Shown: positions 32,959 through 43,037 of the stretch, in pieces
Layout: every line of letters begins with the position of its first letter
Numbering within the stretch: the first letter of the stretch is position 1
NCBI RefSeq assembly: GCF_900115145.1
Contig: NZ_FOVL01000001.1
Coordinates: forward strand, 124,001 to 188,000
Source of the DNA: Salegentibacter flavus
GTDB taxonomy: Bacteria; Bacteroidota; Bacteroidia; Flavobacteriales; Flavobacteriaceae
Length of the DNA: 64,000 bases
Direction: 5' to 3'
Program-made: the position numbers and the translations under genes
Notes under the pieces: generated by a model
What the model was told of the DNA's origin: nothing
The model's database searches: none
Seen by the model: the letters and a program-made list of their open reading frames with translations, nothing else

Positions 32959-34779
32959 ATGTCAGCATTAGCAACAGCACCGGCTCAGGATCATCACGAC
33001 GATCATGGACATCATCATAAACAATCTTTCATTACTAAATATATATTTAGTACAGACCATAAGATGATCTCTAAACAATACCTTATTACAGGTATAATAA
33101 TGGGGATCGTAGGTATTATGATGTCTGTTTTATTCCGTATGCAACTAGCCTGGCCAGAAGAGTCCTTCGCTATCTTCGAAGCTCTTTTAGGTAAATGGGC
33201 TCCAGATGGAGTAATGACCCCTTCTATATACCTTGCCCTTGTTACTATCCATGGGACTATTATGGTATTTTTTGTATTAACCGCCGGATTAAGTGGAACC
33301 TTTAGTAACCTGCTTATTCCCCTGCAGATTGGAGCGCGTGATATGGCCTCAGGATTTCTCAATATGGTTTCCTACTGGTTATTCTTTGTGTCTTCGGTAA
33401 TTATGTTGGCTTCCCTTTTTATAGAATCTGGGCCGGCAAATGCAGGTTGGACTATTTATCCTCCGCTTAGTGCTTTGCCACAGGCGATTGGAGGTTCAGG
33501 ACTTGGGATGACACTTTGGTTGATTTCTTTGGCCATATTCATTGCTTCCTCCTTACTAGGTTCTCTTAACTACATCGTAACTGTTTTAAACCTAAGAACC
33601 AAGGGGATGTCCATGACAAGACTTCCACTTACTATCTGGGCATTTTTTGTAACAGCTATAATCGGGGTGGTTTCCTTCCCGGTACTATTATCGGCGGCCT
33701 TGTTGCTGATAATGGACCGTAGTTTCGGAACTTCATTCTTCCTTAGTGATATTTATATTTCAGGAGAGGTATTAAGTCACCAGGGTGGTTCTCCGGTATT
33801 GTTTGAACACCTTTTCTGGTTCCTTGGTCACCCTGAAGTTTATATCGTAATCTTACCTGCAATGGGTATTGTTTCTGAAGTTATGGCTACCAATGCCCGT
33901 AAACCTATTTTTGGTTACCGTGCGATGGTTGCTTCCATACTAGCGATTGCATTCCTTTCCACAATTGTATGGGGTCACCATATGTTTGTATCAGGGATGA
34001 ACCCGTTCCTTGGATCGGTATTTACTTTTACAACTTTGCTTATCGCGATCCCTTCAGCAGTGAAAGCCTTTAACTGGATTACCACCTTATGGAAAGGTAA
34101 TCTACAGATGAATCCTGCAATGTTATTTTCTATCGGTTTTGTATCTACTTTTATCACCGGAGGTTTAACAGGTATTATCCTTGGGGATTCTACCCTTGAT
34201 ATTAACGTACACGATACTTATTTCGTAATTGCCCACTTCCACCTGGTAATGGGTATATCTGCCATCTACGGACTTCTGGCCGGGGTTTACCACTGGTTCC
34301 CTAAGATGTTTGGCCGTATGATGAATAAAAATATGGGTTACGTTCACTTCTGGATTACCGCTGTGGGTGCCTACGGAGTTTTCTTCCCGATGCACTTTAT
34401 TGGACTGGCCGGATTGCCAAGACGTTATTATACCAACACCGCCTTCCCATATTTTGATGATCTTGCAGATGTAAATGTGATCATAACAATTTTTGCACTT
34501 ATCACTGCAGCCGTTCAGGTGCTGTTTCTATGGAATTTCTTTGCTTCCATTTTCTACGGAAGAAAAGCAACACAAAACCCATGGAATGCTACTACCCTGG
34601 AATGGACTACTCCGGTAGAACACATCCACGGGAACTGGCCTGGAGAGATCCCATATGTATACCGTTGGCCTTATGACTATAGTAAGACCAATGAAGACGG
34701 TGAATATGTGATTAAAGGACAGGATTTTGTTCCGCAGAATATACCACTTCAGGAAAATGAAGAAGAATTGAATCATTAA
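32959..34779 (+). CDS. coxA: Cytochrome c oxidase subunit I
   Basis: 606 residues with about 12 helices. The A1-type signature FWFLGHPEVYIVILP (conserved Glu), HHMFVSGMNPF and NVHDTYFVIAHFHLVMG include heme and CuB His ligands. It is the catalytic subunit that reduces oxygen and pumps protons through the D- and K-type channels. The N-terminus is His/Asp-rich (QDHHDDHGHHHKQS) and exposed. It closes the act-cox operon; a strong terminator is at 34809. Confidence 0.97.
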   Translation: MSALATAPAQDHHDDHGHHHKQSFITKYIFSTDHKMISKQYLITGIIMGIVGIMMSVLFRMQLAWPEESFAIFEALLGKWAPDGVMTPSIYLALVTIHGTIMVFFVLTAGLSGTFSNLLIPLQIGARDMASGFLNMVSYWLFFVSSVIMLASLFIESGPANAGWTIYPPLSALPQAIGGSGLGMTLWLISLAIFIASSLLGSLNYIVTVLNLRTKGMSMTRLPLTIWAFFVTAIIGVVSFPVLLSAALLLIMDRSFGTSFFLSDIYISGEVLSHQGGSPVLFEHLFWFLGHPEVYIVILPAMGIVSEVMATNARKPIFGYRAMVASILAIAFLSTIVWGHHMFVSGMNPFLGSVFTFTTLLIAIPSAVKAFNWITTLWKGNLQMNPAMLFSIGFVSTFITGGLTGIILGDSTLDINVHDTYFVIAHFHLVMGISAIYGLLAGVYHWFPKMFGRMMNKNMGYVHFWITAVGAYGVFFPMHFIGLAGLPRRYYTNTAFPYFDDLADVNVIITIFALITAAVQVLFLWNFFASIFYGRKATQNPWNATTLEWTTPVEHIHGNWPGEIPYVYRWPYDYSKTNEDGEYVIKGQDFVPQNIPLQENEEELNH

Positions 34780-34808
34780 GGATCAAATATTTTTTCCTTA
34801 AGTGACTT

Positions 34809-34841
34809 AAAAACCTCCGGATGATCTCCGGAGGTTTTTTT
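34809..34841 (+). terminator. Intrinsic terminator of the act-cox operon
   Basis: AAAAACCTCCGG (34809-34820) and CCGGAGGTTTTT (34828-34839) form a 12-base stem with a 7-base loop, and the T run continues to 34841. Confidence 0.95.
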
Positions 34842-34940
34842 GTTTAAACACCTAAATACTTTTTATTTTTAAGATCATACCCCTTGTTTTTTTAGGGATC
34901 TTTTAGCACTTTTGGGGATAATCCCTGAATATCATTAAAA

Positions 34941-37900
34941 ATGAATAGAAAATTACTCCTCGCCTTTTTAATTTTTCCTCTTTTTGTTTTTGGCCAACAA
35001 CTCGATATGTCTTTAGTCAAAAACATGGAGCCGCGCAATATTGGTCCTGCCGGAATGAGTGGGAGAATAACCGCCATTGATGCCGTAACCTCTAATCCTG
35101 ATATAATTTATGCTGGTTCGGCATCGGGTGGATTGTGGAAATCAACTTCAGGCGGAGTAAATTGGGACCCTGTTTTTGACGATGAGGAAACTGCTTCAAT
35201 TGGTGCTGTTGCCATTCAGCAATCCAATCCTTCTGTTGTTTGGGTTGGCACCGGTGAAGGAAACCCCAGGAATAGTCTTAATGGTGGCGCCGGAATATAT
35301 AAATCCCTTGATGGCGGTAAATCATGGGAAAGAATGGGCCTTGAGAATACCCGGCACATTCATCGGGTTATTATAGATCCCACTAAACCAAACACTGTTT
35401 TTGCAGGAGCTATTGGGTCTCCCTGGGGAGAACATGAAGAACGCGGCGTTTACAAAACCACAGACGGCGGAAAAACCTGGGAAAAGATTTTATACACCAA
35501 TGAAAAATCAGGTGTAGCTGAACTTGTTATGGATCCCCAGAATCCTAATAAACTTTTTGCTGCCATGTGGGAGCACAAAAGGGAACCCTGGTTCTTTAAT
35601 TCCGGTGGGCCTGGTTCAGGTTTGTATGTTACTTACGATGGTGGTGAAAACTGGAAAGAAATAACTGAAGAAAATGGTTTGCCAAAAGGGGAACTCGGCC
35701 GGATGGGTCTTGCCATAGCACCCGGCAAGCCCGAAGTAGTTTACGCCTATGTTGAGGCAAAAAAGAATGGGTTGTACAAATCTGAAGATGGAGGTGAAAA
35801 CTGGAAATTGGTCAATGATGATATGGCCGAAATTGGAAACCGCCCTTTTTATTATGCTGAAATATACGTTGCACCCAATAACGAAAACCGTATTTACAGC
35901 ATATTTACTTTTGTAAATGTTTCTGAAGACGGAGGAAAAAGCTTCGAAGAATTGATGCCTGCCTACGGCGCTGATAATGGTATACATCCCGATCACCACG
36001 CCTGGTACATTCATCCTGAAAACCCTGATTTTATGATTGATGGAAATGACGGGGGCTTAAATATTACCCGGGATGGTGGTGAAACCTGGTATTTTGCCGA
36101 GAATATTCCTGTAGGTCAGTTCTACCATGTAGCAGTGGATAACGAAACTCCTTATAATGTTTATGGCGGAATGCAGGATAATGGAAGCTGGAAAGGGCCC
36201 GGCTATGTTTGGAAATCCCAGGGGATCAGGAATTCCTACTGGCAGGAGATTTCTTTTGGTGACGGTTTTGATGTAGTCCCCGATCCCGATGACAGTCGCT
36301 ATGGCTGGTCTATGAGTCAGCAGGGGAATGTGGGGAGATATGATTCTGAAACCGGCAACAATTATGTGGTTAAACCTACCCATCCCGATCCCGATGTGGA
36401 GCTTCGTTACAATTGGGATTCGGCAATAAATATCGATCCTTTTGATAATAACACCCTCTACTTCGGAAGTCAGTTTGTGCATAAATCAACCGACAAAGGA
36501 TTAACCTGGGAGGTGATCTCTCCAGATCTAACCACCAATGATCCAGAAAAGCAAAACCAGATGGAGAGTGGTGGCTTAACAATTGATGCCACCGGAGCAG
36601 AAAACCATACTACCCTTTTAGTAATAGAACCATCTTCCGTAGAAAAGGATATGATCTGGACAGGATCTGATGACGGAAAAGTTTTTTATACCCAGAACGG
36701 CGGTGAAGACTGGATCGAGGTTTCCGGCAATTTGAGAGGATTGCCAGAAGGAAGTTGGATCGAACAAATTCAAGCTTCTAACAAAAATAAAGGAGAAGCG
36801 CTTCTGGTGGCTAACAATTATAGAAGAGATGATTACACGCCTTATGTTTACCGCACCCGTAATTATGGAAAAAGTTGGGAAAGGATAGTTGATGAGGAAG
36901 ATGTAATTAGTTTTGCTCTCTCTGTCGTAGAAGATCCTGAAGAAGAAAACCTCCTATTTCTTGGGACAGATGATGGCCTTTATGTTTCCATAGATGCCGG
37001 GGAGAACTGGGAAAAATGGACTAATGGTTTTCCAACTGTACCCGTAAAAGATATGGTGATCCATCCACGAGAACATGACCTGGTTATTGGCACCTTCGGA
37101 AGGTCTTTCTGGATACTTGATGATATAAGACCTCTTCGTGAAATAGCCAGGAACAAAGCTATGTTCACCAATTTAAAGGAAGAAGAGCCAAAGCTTCAGG
37201 TTTTCCCATCTCCCACTGCTTATCTTGCCGCTAACCAGCAGCCCTCAGGAAGTCGTTTTCCTGCTGACGCCATGTTTAGCGGTGAAAACCGTGGTAGGAG
37301 TGCAAAGATCTCTTATTTTATTAATCCTAAGATTGGGGAAAAAGAAGAAGCTTCAGAAGAAGAAACTGAGGAAAAGGAAAAAGGCAAAACAGCTTCAGTA
37401 TGGGATACTATTAGCCTGCAGGTTTATGATGGGTCAAGGTTAATCCGAACGTTGAAAAAAGAAGCTCCCGATTCTACAGGAATTTATAAAATGTCCTGGT
37501 CTATGGATGAAAAAGGCCCCGATTCACCTTCCCGAAAAATCATAGACTCCAAGGATGAACCCGGAGGGGTTTCTGTAAAACCAGGTACGTATCGGGTGGT
37601 AATAAGCTATGGTGAATTGGAATCGGAAGGGGAGATAAGTGTAGAAACCGATCCTCGCCTGGATATTTCTGAAAAGGCTGTTTCCGAAAAGTATGAAGCT
37701 AAAAAGGAGTTGGAAGAAATGTCACAGGTGGCAGCTGATGCTGTAAAGCAATTGGTTCAAAGCAAAAATACCGCAGAGGAATTTCAGGAGAAACTAAAAA
37801 AAGAGGATGAGAAAAAGTTTAAAACCGAAATTGAAGCTTCAAAAGCCATTGTTGATACCATTGAAACAAAAATTGCACTTTTCCTGGGGAAGGAAGATGA

Positions 37901-38159
37901 AAGACAAGGAATTGTTAGAAGCCGTGAAATGACGGTCCAAACAAGGCTAGGTATGGCGAGACAATATGTTAGCAGCCGTCCATCTGGCCTTACCTCAACC
38001 GAAAACACTTTAATTTCTCACGCTGAAGATGAATTACAAGAGGTATTACAGGAAATAAATTCATTTTTTGAGACTAAATGGCCCGAATACCGTTCGATAA
38101 TGGAGCAGGTAGAGATATCACCGTTTAAGGAGATTAAATTATTTGAATTGGGAAAATAA
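34941..38159 (+). CDS. Secreted BNR/VPS10-type repeat protein (sialidase-like propeller)
   Basis: 1072 residues with signal peptide MNRKLLLAFLIFPLFVFGQQ. Many Asp-box/BNR motifs appear in the N-terminal three quarters, for example GLWKSTSGGVNWD, GIYKSLDGGKSWERM, GVYKTTDGGKTWEKI, GLYVTYDGGENWKEI and GLYKSEDGGENWKLV. They form two beta-propellers. The C-terminal part is helical and rich in Glu and Lys (EEASEEETEEKEKGK; DEKKFKTEIEASKAI). It is annotated in related organisms as a VPS10/glycosyl hydrolase-like protein, but no catalytic residue is identified here. No T9SS C-terminal sorting domain is obvious. Confidence 0.85.
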   Translation: MNRKLLLAFLIFPLFVFGQQLDMSLVKNMEPRNIGPAGMSGRITAIDAVTSNPDIIYAGSASGGLWKSTSGGVNWDPVFDDEETASIGAVAIQQSNPSVVWVGTGEGNPRNSLNGGAGIYKSLDGGKSWERMGLENTRHIHRVIIDPTKPNTVFAGAIGSPWGEHEERGVYKTTDGGKTWEKILYTNEKSGVAELVMDPQNPNKLFAAMWEHKREPWFFNSGGPGSGLYVTYDGGENWKEITEENGLPKGELGRMGLAIAPGKPEVVYAYVEAKKNGLYKSEDGGENWKLVNDDMAEIGNRPFYYAEIYVAPNNENRIYSIFTFVNVSEDGGKSFEELMPAYGADNGIHPDHHAWYIHPENPDFMIDGNDGGLNITRDGGETWYFAENIPVGQFYHVAVDNETPYNVYGGMQDNGSWKGPGYVWKSQGIRNSYWQEISFGDGFDVVPDPDDSRYGWSMSQQGNVGRYDSETGNNYVVKPTHPDPDVELRYNWDSAINIDPFDNNTLYFGSQFVHKSTDKGLTWEVISPDLTTNDPEKQNQMESGGLTIDATGAENHTTLLVIEPSSVEKDMIWTGSDDGKVFYTQNGGEDWIEVSGNLRGLPEGSWIEQIQASNKNKGEALLVANNYRRDDYTPYVYRTRNYGKSWERIVDEEDVISFALSVVEDPEEENLLFLGTDDGLYVSIDAGENWEKWTNGFPTVPVKDMVIHPREHDLVIGTFGRSFWILDDIRPLREIARNKAMFTNLKEEEPKLQVFPSPTAYLAANQQPSGSRFPADAMFSGENRGRSAKISYFINPKIGEKEEASEEETEEKEKGKTASVWDTISLQVYDGSRLIRTLKKEAPDSTGIYKMSWSMDEKGPDSPSRKIIDSKDEPGGVSVKPGTYRVVISYGELESEGEISVETDPRLDISEKAVSEKYEAKKELEEMSQVAADAVKQLVQSKNTAEEFQEKLKKEDEKKFKTEIEASKAIVDTIETKIALFLGKEDERQGIVRSREMTVQTRLGMARQYVSSRPSGLTSTENTLISHAEDELQEVLQEINSFFETKWPEYRSIMEQVEISPFKEIKLFELGK

Positions 38160-38178
38160 GTTGAAAATTATCTAAACT

Positions 38179-38209
38179 AAAGCCTTTTCTTTTTTGGGAA
38201 AGGCTTTTT
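38179..38209 (+). terminator. Intrinsic terminator
   Basis: AAAGCCTTTTC (38179-38189) pairs with GGAAAGGCTTT (38197-38207), with one T-G pair and a 7-base loop, then T. It separates the BNR gene from ruvB. Confidence 0.75.
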
Positions 38210-38250
38210 CTTTTCGGGAAGTTCATCAATTCCCCTTGCTTACTTTTCTT

Positions 38251-38258
38251 TATCTTTG
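38251..38258 (+). promoter_or_regulatory. Promoter -7 element of ruvB
   Basis: TATCTTTG matches TAnnTTTG. It lies before the likely ATG starts 38271 and 38280 and overlaps the longer frame that begins at 38256, so that longer start is unlikely. Confidence 0.6.
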
Positions 38259-38279
38259 CTCAAAGACCTGATGATAGTT

Positions 38280-39302
38280 ATGAATGAAAATCTGGATCCC
38301 AGCGGAGAAAATTTTTCTCCCGAAGAAATTGATATAGAAAGGGCCTTGCGCCCCCTGGAATTTGATGATTTTGCAGGTCAGGATCAGGTATTGGAAAATC
38401 TAAAGGTTTTTGTTGAAGCGGCCAATCAAAGGGGCGAAGCTTTAGACCACACCCTTTTCCATGGACCTCCGGGGCTTGGGAAAACAACTCTGGCACATAT
38501 TCTAGCCAACGAACTTAGTGTCGGAATTAAAGTCACTTCCGGGCCTGTCCTGGATAAACCCGGAGATTTGGCCGGTCTTCTTACAAATCTGGATGAGAGG
38601 GATATTCTTTTTATTGACGAAATCCATAGATTGAGTCCTGTGGTAGAGGAATACCTCTATTCAGCAATGGAAGATTACCGTATTGATATTATGATTGAAA
38701 CCGGGCCAAATGCGAGGACTGTTCAAATCAATTTGAATCCGTTTACGCTGGTGGGAGCAACCACTCGTTCAGGACTTCTTACAGCGCCTATGCGTGCACG
38801 TTTTGGTATTTCCAGTAGACTTCAGTATTACACCACCGAACTGCTTTCAGACATCGTTCAAAGAAGTGCTGAGATACTCAAAGTTCCCATTACCCTGGAT
38901 GCTGCTATCGAAATTGCAGGCCGGAGCCGGGGGACTCCACGTATTGCCAATGCGCTTCTAAGAAGAGTGCGGGATTTTGCACAGATTAAAGGCAATGGCA
39001 AAATCGATATGGAAATTGCCCAATATGGTCTCAAAGCGTTAAACGTAGATACCCACGGTTTGGATGAAATGGATAATAAGATCCTGGAAACCATTATAGA
39101 TAAATTTAAAGGTGGTCCCGTGGGGATCACAACTTTGGCTACCGCAGTAAGCGAAAGCGCTGAAACCATCGAAGAGGTTTACGAGCCATTCCTCATTCAG
39201 CAAGGATTTATTTACCGCACCCCTCGTGGTCGGGAAGTAACCGAAGCAGCCTACCGGCACCTTGGCAGGACGAAAGGAAATACACAGGGCGGATTGTTCT
39301 AA
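38280..39302 (+). CDS. ruvB: Holliday junction helicase RuvB
   Basis: 340 residues from ATG 38280 ([16 protein letters not shown]). ATG 38271 is possible and 38256 overlaps the promoter. The AAA+ core has Walker [12 protein letters not shown], Walker B FIDEIHR and sensor 1 ATTRSG. The C-terminal winged helix ends with [18 protein letters not shown]. RuvB motors drive branch migration of Holliday junctions together with RuvA, which lies 7 kb away (46301). Confidence 0.96.
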   Translation: MNENLDPSGENFSPEEIDIERALRPLEFDDFAGQDQVLENLKVFVEAANQRGEALDHTLFHGPPGLGKTTLAHILANELSVGIKVTSGPVLDKPGDLAGLLTNLDERDILFIDEIHRLSPVVEEYLYSAMEDYRIDIMIETGPNARTVQINLNPFTLVGATTRSGLLTAPMRARFGISSRLQYYTTELLSDIVQRSAEILKVPITLDAAIEIAGRSRGTPRIANALLRRVRDFAQIKGNGKIDMEIAQYGLKALNVDTHGLDEMDNKILETIIDKFKGGPVGITTLATAVSESAETIEEVYEPFLIQQGFIYRTPRGREVTEAAYRHLGRTKGNTQGGLF

Positions 39303-39383
39303 AAGTTAAAAAAAGAGTGTTTTCTTTTCGATTCAAGCCGTTTCAGGTGGTTTCTTCTTAACTTGAACCTTCAAATGGGAGGT

Positions 39384-40712
39384 ATGAAAGGTAAAGACAT
39401 TCCGGCTGTATCGTGGCTAAAATTTATGGGGAAAGCCAATCTTATCCTCAAAAATCCCTTGCCTTTTCATGCTGAAAATTTTGAAAAACTGGGAGATATT
39501 TTCAGAGTTAAAACCGGTTTTGGGAATCCCCTTGTTTTTTCCAGGAGTGCTGCCTTTGCTGAATATGCCCTTCAGAAAAACCATAAAAACTTTGAGAAAT
39601 CGCCAATCCAAACCCGGGATATGGCAAAATACCTGGGCAACGGCCTCCTGACTTCTACAGGAGAACACTGGCGGAAACAGCGTAAACTCATACAGCCCGC
39701 TTTTCATAAGAAGCAAATCGCCGGTTTAATGGATACAATAAATTCGGCTATTTTACTAGAGTTGGACAAGATCGAACCCAATAAATCCATAGATATTTTT
39801 CCTGTTTTTAATGACCTTGCCTTTCAAACGGTGGTAAAATCCCTTTTTAGCAGTGCCGTAGGCCAAAAGGAGATCGACCACTTGCAATATATTACCGAAG
39901 CGGCACAGCGAATGCTGGTCAAAGAACTCCGTCAGCCTTTTAAGCGCTGGTGGTTTAAGTATGGAGGAAGCATAAAAAAGCATATGGCCTTAGTTGAAGA
40001 GGCGCGTGAAATCCTTAGGAAATTAGTGAGGGAAAGAAAAGAAAATCCTGTAGGCGAGGGAGATCTGCTGGATATGCTGCTTGATGCGAGGTATGATGAC
40101 GGCACGGCAATGAGCGAGAAACAACTGATCGATGAAATTCTGATCTTTTTTACCGCAGGTCATGAAACCACTTCGAATGCACTCACTTTCACTGCTGAGC
40201 TCCTCGCAAGACATCCGGATATTCAGGAAAGAATTGCTTCGGAAACAAAAAAAGCTAAGGAAAAGGCCAGCAATCTTATTGAACTGATGGCCTCCTGTAC
40301 TTATACGAAACAGGTTTTAGAAGAAGCTATGCGTTTATATCCGCCGGTTTATTTTATAGATCGTATTAATTTTGAGGAAGATGAATTTAACGGATTCAGA
40401 ATACATAAAAATTCAAATTTATTGTTTTCGATCTATGAAATTCATCGTGATGCTACATACTGGGAAAATCCACAGGAATTTGATCCTTCCCGATTTGCTG
40501 AAGGCACCAAACATACCGCCCACTACTTTCCGTTTGGGGCAGGACCACGAAAGTGCATTGGTAATAACTTTGCGATGTATGAAATGATTTTAGCCATTTC
40601 AGAGCTGGTTTCCAGGTACAGGATCAGTACAAATAAAGAAGAAATTGAAATAAAACCTTTAATTACGTTGAAACCCAAAAATGCTATTTTGAGATTTGAA
40701 AAGAGATCCTAA
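39384..40712 (+). CDS. Cytochrome P450
   Basis: 442 residues from ATG 39384 (MKGKDIPAV); TTG 39363 and ATG 39375 are alternative starts. The heme-binding loop FPFGAGPRKCIGNNFAMYE, the I-helix FFTAGHETTSNAL and the E-x-x-R of K-helix EEAMRLYPPVYFIDR are all intact. It is a soluble bacterial type with no fused redox domain. No ferredoxin or reductase gene lies nearby, so the electron donor is encoded elsewhere. The substrate is unknown; related flavobacterial P450s act on fatty acids or terpenoids, but that is not shown here. Confidence 0.93.
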   Translation: MKGKDIPAVSWLKFMGKANLILKNPLPFHAENFEKLGDIFRVKTGFGNPLVFSRSAAFAEYALQKNHKNFEKSPIQTRDMAKYLGNGLLTSTGEHWRKQRKLIQPAFHKKQIAGLMDTINSAILLELDKIEPNKSIDIFPVFNDLAFQTVVKSLFSSAVGQKEIDHLQYITEAAQRMLVKELRQPFKRWWFKYGGSIKKHMALVEEAREILRKLVRERKENPVGEGDLLDMLLDARYDDGTAMSEKQLIDEILIFFTAGHETTSNALTFTAELLARHPDIQERIASETKKAKEKASNLIELMASCTYTKQVLEEAMRLYPPVYFIDRINFEEDEFNGFRIHKNSNLLFSIYEIHRDATYWENPQEFDPSRFAEGTKHTAHYFPFGAGPRKCIGNNFAMYEMILAISELVSRYRISTNKEEIEIKPLITLKPKNAILRFEKRS

Positions 40713-40801
40713 TGCTACTTCACCATAGTCTGGTAAGAATAGGGTTGGTGAAATTTGTGAAATAGGTTATATTTAAAAAATCGCATCTTTGTAAAATCAG
40801 T

Positions 40802-41728
40802 ATGAGTAATTTAAAAGAGCGATATACCTCCTTAATTAAAGCCGAAGCCAAACGCCTCGGCTTTCTTTCATGCGGGGTTTCTAAAGCCGAATTTCTTGAA
40901 GAGGAAGCCCCCCGCCTGGAGAAATATCTTCAAAAAGGGATGCATGGCGAAATGAAATACATGGAAAATCATTTTGATAAACGCCTTGATCCCACCAAAC
41001 TTGTAGAAGGTTCAAAATCGGTAATTTCTTTATTGCTGAATTATTATCCTCAGCAAATTCAAAATCAGGATTCCTATAAGATTAGTAAATACGCTTATGG
41101 GCGGGATTACCATTTTGTGATCAAGGATAAGCTTAAAGACCTGATGCAGTTTATGCAAAATGAAATTGGAGAAATAGAAGGGCGTGCTTTTGTTGATTCG
41201 GCACCGGTGCTGGATAAAGCCTGGGCGGCCAAAAGCGGTCTCGGCTGGATAGGTAAGCATTCCAATCTCTTATCTAAGCAAACGGGCTCTTTTTATTTTA
41301 TTGCTGAACTTATTGTAGACCTGGAGCTGGAATATGATACCCCGGTAACCGATCACTGCGGAAGCTGTACGGCTTGTATAGATGCCTGTCCCACTCAGGC
41401 CATCGTAGAACCTTATAAAGTTGACGGCAGCAGGTGTATTTCCTATTTTACAATTGAATTAAAGGATGAGCTTCCAAACTCCTTTAAGGGCCAGTTTGAA
41501 GACTGGATGTTTGGTTGCGATATCTGTCAGGATGTTTGCCCCTGGAACCGTTTTTCCAAACCGCATAATGAACCTCTGTTTAATCCACATCCCGGGTTAC
41601 TTGAAAATGATAAAAAGGACTGGGAAGAGATCACCAAAGAAACCTTCAATGAGATCTTCAGAAAATCTGCCGTGAAAAGGACAAAATTTGAAGGTTTGAA
41701 AAGGAATATTGATTTTTTAAAGAAATAA
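40802..41728 (+). CDS. queG: Epoxyqueuosine reductase
   Basis: 308 residues. The N-terminal cobalamin-binding part is seen in [16 protein letters not shown] and [20 protein letters not shown]. The two [4Fe-4S] motifs are [16 protein letters not shown] and [11 protein letters not shown]. It catalyses the last step of queuosine synthesis in tRNA. The gene starts directly at ATG 40802. Confidence 0.96.
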   Translation: MSNLKERYTSLIKAEAKRLGFLSCGVSKAEFLEEEAPRLEKYLQKGMHGEMKYMENHFDKRLDPTKLVEGSKSVISLLLNYYPQQIQNQDSYKISKYAYGRDYHFVIKDKLKDLMQFMQNEIGEIEGRAFVDSAPVLDKAWAAKSGLGWIGKHSNLLSKQTGSFYFIAELIVDLELEYDTPVTDHCGSCTACIDACPTQAIVEPYKVDGSRCISYFTIELKDELPNSFKGQFEDWMFGCDICQDVCPWNRFSKPHNEPLFNPHPGLLENDKKDWEEITKETFNEIFRKSAVKRTKFEGLKRNIDFLKK

Positions 41729-41828
41729 AACTCTTCGATTCACTTCTAAAAACAGGCAGGCAATAAAAATATTTTTTGTCGCACTGTAATAAACCGCGAT
41801 TTTCGTCACTAAACAGGTAAAGACAATT

Positions 41829-42320
41829 TTGAGTAAAGATTTCTACACCCAATTTATTCTACCTTATGCAGGAATTATCATTAAAATCTGTAGGGCATAT
41901 ACCGATACCGAGGAAGATTTTCAGGATTATTATCAGGAGGTGTGTCTGCAAATCTGGAATAGCCGCAAGAATTTTAAAGAAGAAGCCAAATGGTCTACAT
42001 GGGTTTATAGAATTTCTCTAAATGTGTGTATGAGCCTTTTGAAAAAGCGAAAAAAGAAACAGGCTCGTTCTACAGATTACATAGAAGTCCAGAACATACC
42101 TATTACTGAAAATTCTTTTCAGGATGAATCTTTACAGCTTCTGTACAAGGCGATACGCCAATTATCTGAACTAGACCGGGCTATTATTTTACTTTATCTG
42201 GAAGAGAATTCCTATAAAGAGATTGCGACTATTATTGGAACCACGCCAAATAACATTGGGGTGAGAATCACTCGTATTAAAAAACAACTTAAAAAATTGC
42301 TTGATGGAAAGATCTATTGA
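41829..42320 (+). CDS. ECF-type RNA polymerase sigma factor
   Basis: 163 residues from TTG 41829, the only reasonable start (SKDFYTQFILPYAGI). Region 2 is EEDFQDYYQEVCLQIWNSRK followed by STWVYRISLNV. Region 4 has RAIILLYLEENSYKEIATII, then GTTPNNIGVRITRIKKQLKK. It should direct a small regulon. The next gene overlaps its last 17 bases and encodes a membrane protein, the usual place for an anti-sigma factor. Confidence 0.93.
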   Translation: MSKDFYTQFILPYAGIIIKICRAYTDTEEDFQDYYQEVCLQIWNSRKNFKEEAKWSTWVYRISLNVCMSLLKKRKKKQARSTDYIEVQNIPITENSFQDESLQLLYKAIRQLSELDRAIILLYLEENSYKEIATIIGTTPNNIGVRITRIKKQLKKLLDGKIY

Positions 42321-42912
42321 AAATATTTGGAAAAAAGGATTTGAAGCTGAAAAAGGACTTTCAGCTCCGGTAGTATCCAATTTGTACAAAAGAAAATCTG
42401 GGCTAGTCATCCAACAAATTAACAGTACATCGAAGAAGGATAATTTGAGTCTGCTTCTTATAGCCGTTATTTTACTGGCAATTTTTGCCTTTATAGGCAA
42501 AGTCATATTGGGCATATACGTGGCTGTTCTTATTATTGCACTGTTTTTTCTCAACAAAAAGATGCTAAAAGGACTTGAAACTCTGGATATAAGAGATAAT
42601 ACCTATAGTTATCTTCTGAATTACAGGATTCAATTGAAAAGGATCATGAGATTTACAACATTGCTCATTGGATTAGGTTTACCCTTAGTGACTATCCCGG
42701 CTTATTGGATGTTCTTTCAGGGCACCAAAATGCTAACAAAATTTAGACAGCTCGATTTAGCTTTGGAGATTCTGCTTATTTTAGGATTGGCTGTATTTCT
42801 TTCCGTGCTCGGAATTCTTTGCTATCGTCTCGCTACAAAAATTGTATACGGAAGGTTACTGGCAAGGTTAGAAAGCACCATTGAAGATATGGAAGACTTG
42901 ATGAAGTCTTAG
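42304..42912 (+). CDS. Membrane protein overlapping the sigma gene, candidate anti-sigma factor
   Basis: 202 residues from ATG 42304 (MERSIENIWKKGFEAE). An N-terminal cytoplasmic stretch of ~40 residues is followed by four membrane helices (about 45-62, 64-83, 115-138 and 150-175). It shows no zinc-binding HxxxCxxC anti-sigma motif. The 17-base overlap with the sigma gene suggests translational coupling. By position it could control the sigma factor. I do not recognise the family. Confidence 0.6.
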   Translation: MERSIENIWKKGFEAEKGLSAPVVSNLYKRKSGLVIQQINSTSKKDNLSLLLIAVILLAIFAFIGKVILGIYVAVLIIALFFLNKKMLKGLETLDIRDNTYSYLLNYRIQLKRIMRFTTLLIGLGLPLVTIPAYWMFFQGTKMLTKFRQLDLALEILLILGLAVFLSVLGILCYRLATKIVYGRLLARLESTIEDMEDLMKS

Positions 42913-43037
42913 TTAGATTCTTGATTTTAAAGTTTAAAGAGAAATATTGATTTTTCAGGGAAATAAAATTTTCGATAATTTCTTTAGTTCGTTAATTATT
43001 TTATTCAATTTTTCCCTAAATTAATACAGGTTGTTGT

